A stretch of 64,000 bases of DNA, taken from contig NC_073307.1 in NCBI RefSeq assembly GCF_027595985.1, forward strand, positions 9,506,432 through 9,570,431, given 5' to 3'. The notes below the pieces were generated by a model, which had not been told where the DNA came from, did not search any database, and worked only from the letters and a program-made list of their open reading frames with translations. Source of the stretch: Sorex araneus. Its lineage: Eukaryota; Chordata; Mammalia; Eulipotyphla; Soricidae. Both the position numbers and the translations under genes were made by a program. Within the stretch, counting starts at the first letter, position 1; the number at the start of each line of letters is the position of its first letter. Shown here piece by piece: positions 57,518 through 64,000 of the stretch.

Positions 57518-57756
57518 TTGTGGGGAGGTGGAGAGAGGGGGGCAGAGGGAGAGAGAGGGGTGAGGGAGAGAGAGAGGGAGAGGGAAGAGGGAGGGAGGGA
57601 GAGAGATGGTGGGGGAGAAAGAGAGAGAAGGAAAGAGAGAGAGGGAAAGTGTGGGAGAGAGATGGTGGGAGAGAAAGATAGAGAGAGAGGGAGGGAGGGA
57701 GAGATGTAGGGAGAGAGAGATGGTGGGAGAGAAAGAGAGAGAGTGGGAGAGAGAGT
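57518..57756. repeat. homopurine (GAGA/GGGAGA)n tract, about 230 bp
   Basis: The plus strand is almost only G and A for over 200 bp. Open frames made of Arg/Glu/Gly or Ser/Leu/Pro on either strand are artefacts of this repeat. Confidence 0.95.
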
Positions 57757-57789
57757 TGAGTTTCTGGCAGTGATTAATAGCAAAGGTCA

Positions 57790-58598
57790 AAGTGTTTTCC
57801 CAAGAAAATGTGAGGCATTTCCTTTGATGTTCATCATTAAGTCCACCGCTGTTTTTTTTAAATTTTAAAAGTTACAAAAAATCACAAAGTAATTATGACT
57901 TTTCAAATTCTCCAATCCAATCATTCCCTGAAACTCCGAAATGGCTATAGACAGTGATTTACTGCTTTCAGTATTTTGCGCTATGGGCATAATGACACTT
58001 TGAAAAACTGATCCGTTGCGCTGCTTTAGGTCCCTGGGATTGCCGTGCCGCTACCCTGCCCTCACACAGCTAAGGGTGCCTGGAGTTTTGGCACAAGGAG
58101 TAAGTGGTGAGGTGAGGAAGAGTGCCGCTGAGTAGTCAAAAGAAAAACCAAGCAGTGGCTACGACCTGCGCAGGCAGGACACGCCAATGAACTCAGCAGT
58201 CATGTTACTGAGGAGGATTTGAACACCAGGTTTTCCTTTCCAAGCACAAATTGTGAATTTATCATCAATTAAGATGTTCTAACATTTCATTTTAAAATTC
58301 ATCCTGAAGCCTCTTTTGTGTAGACAGTGTAAAAATAACTCTTTAAAAAAAACAATTGAGAAACAAAACTATTTGGCTCATTGCTTTGCCATACCCTTGC
58401 TGGCAGGAATACCAGTGGAATTACCAAGGACAGATTGATGATCGCCTCCTGGCCCATGGAGCTATTCTAGGTACCTGGAACTCACTGAGACCGTAACTAG
58501 TGACATCAAAACCCTTGGAGCTGTTCATTACAAATGTCTCTGGTCTGGGGGTTCCTCTGATTTCCCCTCCATTCGATTTCTGGCTTCTTTAAAGGAGA
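57790..58598. other. unique intron DNA
   Basis: Nothing recognised. Confidence 0.35.
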
Positions 58599-58602
58599 AT
58601 GA

Positions 58603-58848
58603 TCACTGTATCACTGTCTTCCCGTTGCTCATCGATTTGCTCAAGGGGGCATCAGTAATGTCTCCATTGTGAGACTTGTTACTGTTTTCTGGTATATCAA
58701 ATACGCCATGGTAGCTTGCCAGGCTCTGCCATACGGGCGGGATACTCTTGGTAGCTTACCAGGCTCTCCGAGAGGGGCAGAGGAATTGAACTCAGGCCGG
58801 CTGCGTGTACGGCAAATGCCCTACCTGCTGTGCTTTCGCTTCAGCCCA
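58603..58848 (-). mobile_element. tRNA-SINE, long form
   Basis: CTTCCCGTTGCTCATCGATT, TCTCCATTGTGAGACTTG, ATACGGGCGGGATACTC, GAATTGAACTCAGGCCGG. Confidence 0.93.
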
Positions 58849-58854
58849 CCAGAC

Positions 58855-60341
58855 TTATGTATATAGACAAATTAGAAATTTTAACATTTTTAGCCTGATG
58901 ACTGCTAAAACTTTTCTGTTTCAATGGTGGCTGTTCTTTTCCATGCCAGGATATGTGCACGGTACATACCCGTCCACGGAGCCTCATGTGTGGACTCCTT
59001 CACTCCTGCTCCTGACTGCCCTAACTAGACTCTAAACGGTGTGCTGTTTTTTGCAGCAGTCATCTCTCAGAGAATGATAATAAAGGTATTTTTGTGATAT
59101 CTTGAAATTCTTTAGCTGGTTGCGTATTTTTGAAATTTCTTCTGCTTATTCCACATGGCCTTGAACAAGTCTGTAAAGCCCTTTTCAAATCTGTCTGGGA
59201 CAGGAGGCTGGTGACCTTCAATGATTTCCTTTTCCTCTCCAGTTGTTTCAGCACCAGACACCACCCTCGTGCACTGGTGAAGAATCTGAATAGACCAGGG
59301 AGGTTACTTCACTCGGGCATCAGCAAAGCCTTCTCAATGGACTCTGAGACACGTCCTACCTCAAGGAAGACTGGCTGCCACCTGTGCACCACGCAAAACC
59401 CGGGAAGTCCCTCAGCAAGGCAGAAAGGCTCCTGCTTTCTGGGTGTGCCACCTCTGAGGGGTGCTATTACTTTAGATCTTCTGCAGCACTCAAGAGCCCG
59501 ATTCTTACTCGTGCGTCTCTTATCAAAGTGCCTTGACAAACCACAGCATCGCCAACGGTTGGGGTGGGAGGAAGCAGAAGGGGGGCTGTGATTCTGGGAT
59601 ACTTCCCCGAGAGCTGCCCTAAGCACAAAATCACACGACGCTCCCCTCTCCCTAATTTATCTCTGCATCCTGCTTCACACTGTATCTGTGCTTAATGAAT
59701 TGATCTGATTGTTTTTCTCATAAAATATTCTCAGAGTAAAATTGAGCCCTGGAGAGGGTGCTGAGATTTACTCTCTAGCTCTGAGTATCTTCAAACAGAT
59801 GATCATACACTTTCCATATAGTGATACATTGTTGCACATGGTTTAAGGCCATTTTGTCAGGAAATCAACCCAGTTAAAAAAAAAGTATTTTTACACTCTA
59901 ATTAGTAGATTGGTCTAATATGGTGTATTTAACTTATCACAGAGCATTAAAATGATCAGATACTACTATAGAACACACACACATTTCAGTTTCTTTGTAC
60001 GTGTGTGTGTGTTATTCTTGGCTAGGTGCTCAGATATACTTGTTTTAGATAATTTTGATTCAAAAGTATGAGAATATTTAACTTAATTTTCTTTGATTCT
60101 ATGTTAGGAAATTATCTGCAAGTAATTTTTCTCTTACTAAACATGAATAAAGGGTCTTTGTGTATGTGTGTGTGGGGGGCGTTGACATACACGATCATAT
60201 ATACAAATTATTGACAGGGAAAAAAAACCTGTGACTTCTGCTACCATTTCTGGATGTGAAAACACCTCATAGCCTCATACAATCAAAACAAGGTGATTGT
60301 GATTCACCATAAACTAAAGAATTAAAATTCATAGGGAAATA

Positions 60342-60374
<33 letters not shown>

Positions 60375-61860
60375 CTTTGGGAAGCAATGCAAAAAGGTCT
60401 GGATACTACTTTGAGTATAGAAGAAAAATGCAACATAGAAATCCATAAATTCTAACTGCAATTAGGGAAAATATGTAAGATGATGATAACGTCTGGGCCT
60501 CTACTCTACCATCTGTGATGTGACAAAAACTTTTCTGAGTATTTCACTAGAAAGGCTAAAAGATGGAGAATGGAAATGAAAGATGCACAATTATAGAGCT
60601 TCTTTTTCTCCAGCTGTGGGGATAATTACAGATCAGTGTTCTTTTAACCTTAATGTCTCACCCTGAAACATATTCTACCACTCTTTCTTTGAAAGTCTCA
60701 ATTTTTTTTTTCCACAATCATGAAGTTATTCAGTTTCTTTTCTCGTTGCTGGATGTTTGTCCTAATTTCAGCTACTCCTTGCTACCCTGAAAAAAATAAA
60801 AGCTTCTAACATCATCTTTATTGGCTGAAAAAAATGACTAAATTTTTTTAAAAATATAATTTATAAAAATCATTTCTTTATCTTCACAACCTACATTGTG
60901 ATGCATCCAACCCAATATCAGAAGCAAAATATCAGCTTCTCTGGTATCTTTCAAAGCTCTCTCTCCTAGCAGGCAGGGCACACTCTTCCAGATTGTGTCC
61001 ATTGCATTCCAACTCATCTCCCAGAAACAAATGTATCACTTTTATTATTGATTTACGCGCACACACACACATACACACCCTTCTGCTTTTGCTCATTCAT
61101 TCATCATATTTTAATGACAGTGGCTATGCTAGATTCTAGGTTACGAATATGACTATATATTGTCACATTCTTTAAGTTTGCTGACCTGTACGAGGCACCT
61201 GGATCTGTGACTTTGTCTGGCCAATGAAATTAAAGAGGCACATACAAATTATAGAGTGGTAGAGAGAGGAATACCTATGGAGACACATTCATAACATCAC
61301 TTTGTTCGTGTCGAGAGGAGTTATTACCATTTATACGCTCCACGAAGGCAAAGATCTTTCTATGGTATTAGTATTTTTGAAGTATGCATGGGATAAATTC
61401 ACTGAATATCCTGTTAGAGTCTCCTGAAATAAGTAGATATCCCTGAAATTTCCTTTTTCCAGAGCTAACAGTAGAAATTGACTAATTTTCCTACCTAGAA
61501 CACTCCCTCTTGATGCTGTTGCAATGATGCTGGGGCGGAAACGAGGAACCGTGAACCGTAGTACTACCATGTCCATACGTGCCGAGTGAGTTATGAGTTG
61601 TTATCCACTTCCTCTCAAAATTGGATAGGCTGGGCTAGATGTCCCTGACTCTGTTCCCTACTCTCACGATCTATAATTCTCTGTGTCACCACTAATGTGT
61701 TCCTCCCGCAGACACGTTCTTAGAATTAGGGTGACCCAGAGGTGTGCATGGCAGTAGAGCTTGTGACTAGTTTGTGTCACATATTTTTCCATCCCTTACT
61801 CTTTCGAATTGGATGACGGATTTCACAGTTAGACTCAATAAAGATGGAAACCCTTGAAGG
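58855..61860. other. mostly unique intron DNA with short microsatellites
   Basis: Holds (TA)n at about 60341-60375 and short CA/TG runs near 59970-60010, 60160-60175 and 61058-61075. A GC-richer patch at 59130-59630 has open frames on both strands but no recognisable protein or splice pattern. Confidence 0.4.
61320..61395 (+). repeat. possible L2 3'-end trace
   Basis: ACGCTCCACGAAGGCAAAGA resembles the L2 3' block; weak. Confidence 0.35.
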
Positions 61861-61876
61861 CTAGCACTCTGTTGGA

Positions 61877-61878
<2 letters not shown>

Positions 61879-61925
<47 letters not shown>
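61879..61925. repeat. (TA)n microsatellite
   Basis: About 47 bp of alternating TA at the tail of a minus-strand L1 fragment. Confidence 0.95.
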
Positions 61926-61928
<3 letters not shown>

Positions 61929-62125
61929 TAATTTTTATTGAAGACCATGATTTACAAAGTTACTGATTGTTGCATTTTAGGCATACAGTAATTCAATACC
62001 AATCCCTCCACCAGTAATAACTTCCCTCCACCAAGGTTTCCAGATTCCCTCCCCATCCCAAGACCCACCCTGTCCCCATCTGTCAACTTGACAGGCACAC
62101 TACTTCTCTCATGCCAGAGACACTG
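61926..62125 (-). mobile_element. old L1 3' end
   Basis: TTTTTATTGAAGACCATGAT, GGCATACAGTAATTCAATAC, CCAATCCCTCCACCAGTAAT: a more diverged 3' UTR version. Confidence 0.65.
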
Positions 62126-62259
62126 CACAGAATGAGGAACAGCAGCTCCTTCCCCGGGTCACTCAGGCGAGAGGGACCACACAGCACGCCTGGCATGTTT
62201 GTTGATAGTGCGACTCTGGAGTGACTGAGGGAAGATTAGGACTGAGGTAAACTTGACAG

Positions 62260-63385
62260 TTTGAGAGCTTAAAAGCATCGATTAGGAATGTATAAGGCTC
62301 TGACCTTCTGACTGCCTTCATGTTGTGGTTGGGTTTCTATAATGAGAGTTTAGAAAAAAAAAATAGAGGAAACCCTTTGCTTTCATGCTTGCCAGCGATG
62401 ACTCAATCAAAACAAAAAGGATATGAATTAATAGGTACCTGTGAATAAGACTTCAAGTCTTACAGAGACTAATCCGAGGAGAGACGCTCTGGGGACAGAA
62501 TCCCAAGTGTGTCTCTTCGGCACATATTGTCATATTGGCCAACTTTGGAAGAAGCAGTTTCCAGTGAAGGGACCACAGTCACGCTGTTCTTCTTGCCATG
62601 GAGCCCAAAGACAGCGATATTCATATTGCACGTTTTAATTAGGTGACAAAGCGCTTTCACATACATGGTAGCTAGTGCTAACAAAAATTTGCATAAGGCT
62701 CCAAAGGAAATTAAATAGATGTTAAGATTATCATTTTGCACATTTTCTTTTTATTTGTGGTAATAGGAAAGTGTGAATTGAAAATCTAAAGAAAAGTTAC
62801 AGTTGATTTACTTTCTTAAAAAAGTAAAATACACTAAATAAAGAGTCGTGCTTAAAAATACGAAAAGATCCCTGAACAATCAGACAATATAGAACAATGA
62901 CAGAGACACATGATATTAATCTGTCTTAACTGTAGGGTTGTGACGAATGGGCTATAAACCATTTAATTAGTGCCGCTATGCATGTTGCAAAATTAAGTTT
63001 CTGCTGAATAAAAAACAAGCTCAGAAAGCTTGTGGCTTTCTTTCTTTGTAATTATTACCATGAATGTGGGGGAAGAGATCACCACCTGGGAAAGGATTCT
63101 GAAACGGCTCTGCACTTTGTCTCTCTGCTTTAACCATCTGTGGTCTTAGGAAGCTTGTTTGATTGGTAAGTTGATCAGATTTTGCATCAATAAGTCAACC
63201 ATTCTAAAAAGAATCTCATGTAGATAACATTGCCACAGGTAGCTTTGGTTTATTTGGGTTACTCCCATCACAGTGCTCCCATTCCTCTGTGTTTATTTAT
63301 AACTTTTGTCTCTGTGCTTTGTTGACTTGTAAATATTGTTTTCCTCTTCCCCTTAAATCCTTTGCATAGTTTATTCAGAGCAATG
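62260..63385. other. unique intron DNA
   Basis: No exon or repeat recognised. Confidence 0.4.
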
Positions 63386-63388
63386 TCC

Positions 63389-63815
63389 TTTTTGTATGGG
63401 CACAGGAAGACAGTAAATGCTATGCTTTTGTAATGTGGGAGTTAATTGACTCAGTGATATTTTCCTCCTGGTCATCTGTTCTCAAGACTTAAGCCTCAGC
63501 TGCCCTTACTTCCTAGCACCCCCCAAAGCAGGGTCCTGATGAGGGACTGGATGGACCCAGGGCAAGCGGTGAGCTATATGCTACCCTGGCATGGACATGG
63601 GCCTGGCCAAAGTGCCTAATGCTTAACTCTAAGTTAAGAGCTTGGTCATGGACAAATTCTGTCTTGATCCAAAAAGTATTAACTAGATTCGGACCCTGCT
63701 AGGGTTAGGAATGACTAATCTGGCCTGAGCGCCGTAGTCTGAGTCTGTGGCAAGATGTTCCCAGGAGAGCTGCCCTATAAGCCTCAATATATCTTTTACT
63801 GTGCCCATACAAAAA
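63389..63815. mobile_element. segment bounded by 17-bp perfect inverted repeats
   Basis: TTTTTGTATGGGCACAG at 63389-63405 is the exact reverse complement of CTGTGCCCATACAAAAA at 63799-63815. The 393 bp between have no coding capacity that I recognise. This fits a small non-autonomous DNA transposon. A solo retroviral LTR is possible, since TG...CA ends can be drawn at 63393-63813, but no flanking direct duplication was evident. Confidence 0.55.
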
Positions 63816-64000
63816 TAACTAATATTAAGATCTTAATTTAAGATGCTAGGAGAGGAATACCCCTAGATGGTCTTTCTGCCACTGAGCCTGATGGGCAGTC
63901 AGGAAGAGCTTTCTTACATTGATTTTGCTACCAGACAGGGGTGTAGCATGGGCCCAGAGGGCAAGGGGTGGACAGATGAGTGGGGAGAGACAGAAAAGGG

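Noticed and set aside
57460-57790. Ser/Leu/Pro and Arg/Glu/Gly open frames
   Set aside because: Pure consequences of the purine-rich repeat.
59130-59591. Open frame of 153 codons on the plus strand
   Set aside because: No recognisable domain, an overlapping opposite-strand frame of 105 codons, and no splice or promoter context.
63824-63837. Perfect 14-bp palindrome ATTAAGATCTTAAT
   Set aside because: Lies just outside the inverted-repeat element; AT-rich palindromes of this size are expected occasionally and it has no other support.

Overview
This is mammalian nuclear DNA, most likely from a shrew (Soricidae, probably genus Sorex). Two things point there. A tRNA-derived SINE with A and B boxes and a characteristic tail occurs dozens of times in both orientations, and I associate that tail with shrews. 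The L1 family also has its own recurrent 3' UTR. Ancient MIR and L2 fragments are present, as in all placental mammals. Genes are split by long introns with canonical splice sites, and there is no sign of operons or prokaryotic coding density. The species call rests on memory of the repeats, not on a search.

The one protein-coding gene lies on the minus strand: the 3' part of an N-deacetylase/N-sulfotransferase, best matched to NDST4 (heparan sulfate biosynthesis). Seven coding exons run from 54155 down to a TAG stop at 23337. They join in frame into 299 codons, residues about 574-872, covering the whole sulfotransferase domain with its catalytic and PAPS-binding residues intact. Earlier exons (signal anchor and deacetylase domain) must lie to the right of the window.

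Layout: 1-23336 is downstream flank, with a possible 3' UTR next to the stop, dense in SINEs and short L1 3' ends and holding an AT-rich stretch at 19.8-22.4 kb. 23337-54155 is NDST4. Its largest intron present (31594-45733) holds a nearly full-length but broken L1 in antisense (about 39395-45348), a chimeric SINE, and an apparent fossil of a VAV-family first exon (37339-37533). 54156-64000 is the upstream part of an NDST4 intron, with SINEs, a MIR, a long homopurine tract, and at the far right a roughly 427-bp segment bounded by 17-bp perfect inverted repeats (63389-63815).

Most interesting signals: the unspliced VAV-like exon-1 relic; an extra-long SINE subfamily with a roughly 70-93 bp internal module; an older non-standard repeat present twice at 9.0-9.85 kb; a head-to-head SINE pair able to fold in NDST4 pre-mRNA; and the inverted-repeat-bounded element at the right end. 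I found no tRNA or rRNA gene, CRISPR array or prokaryotic feature.
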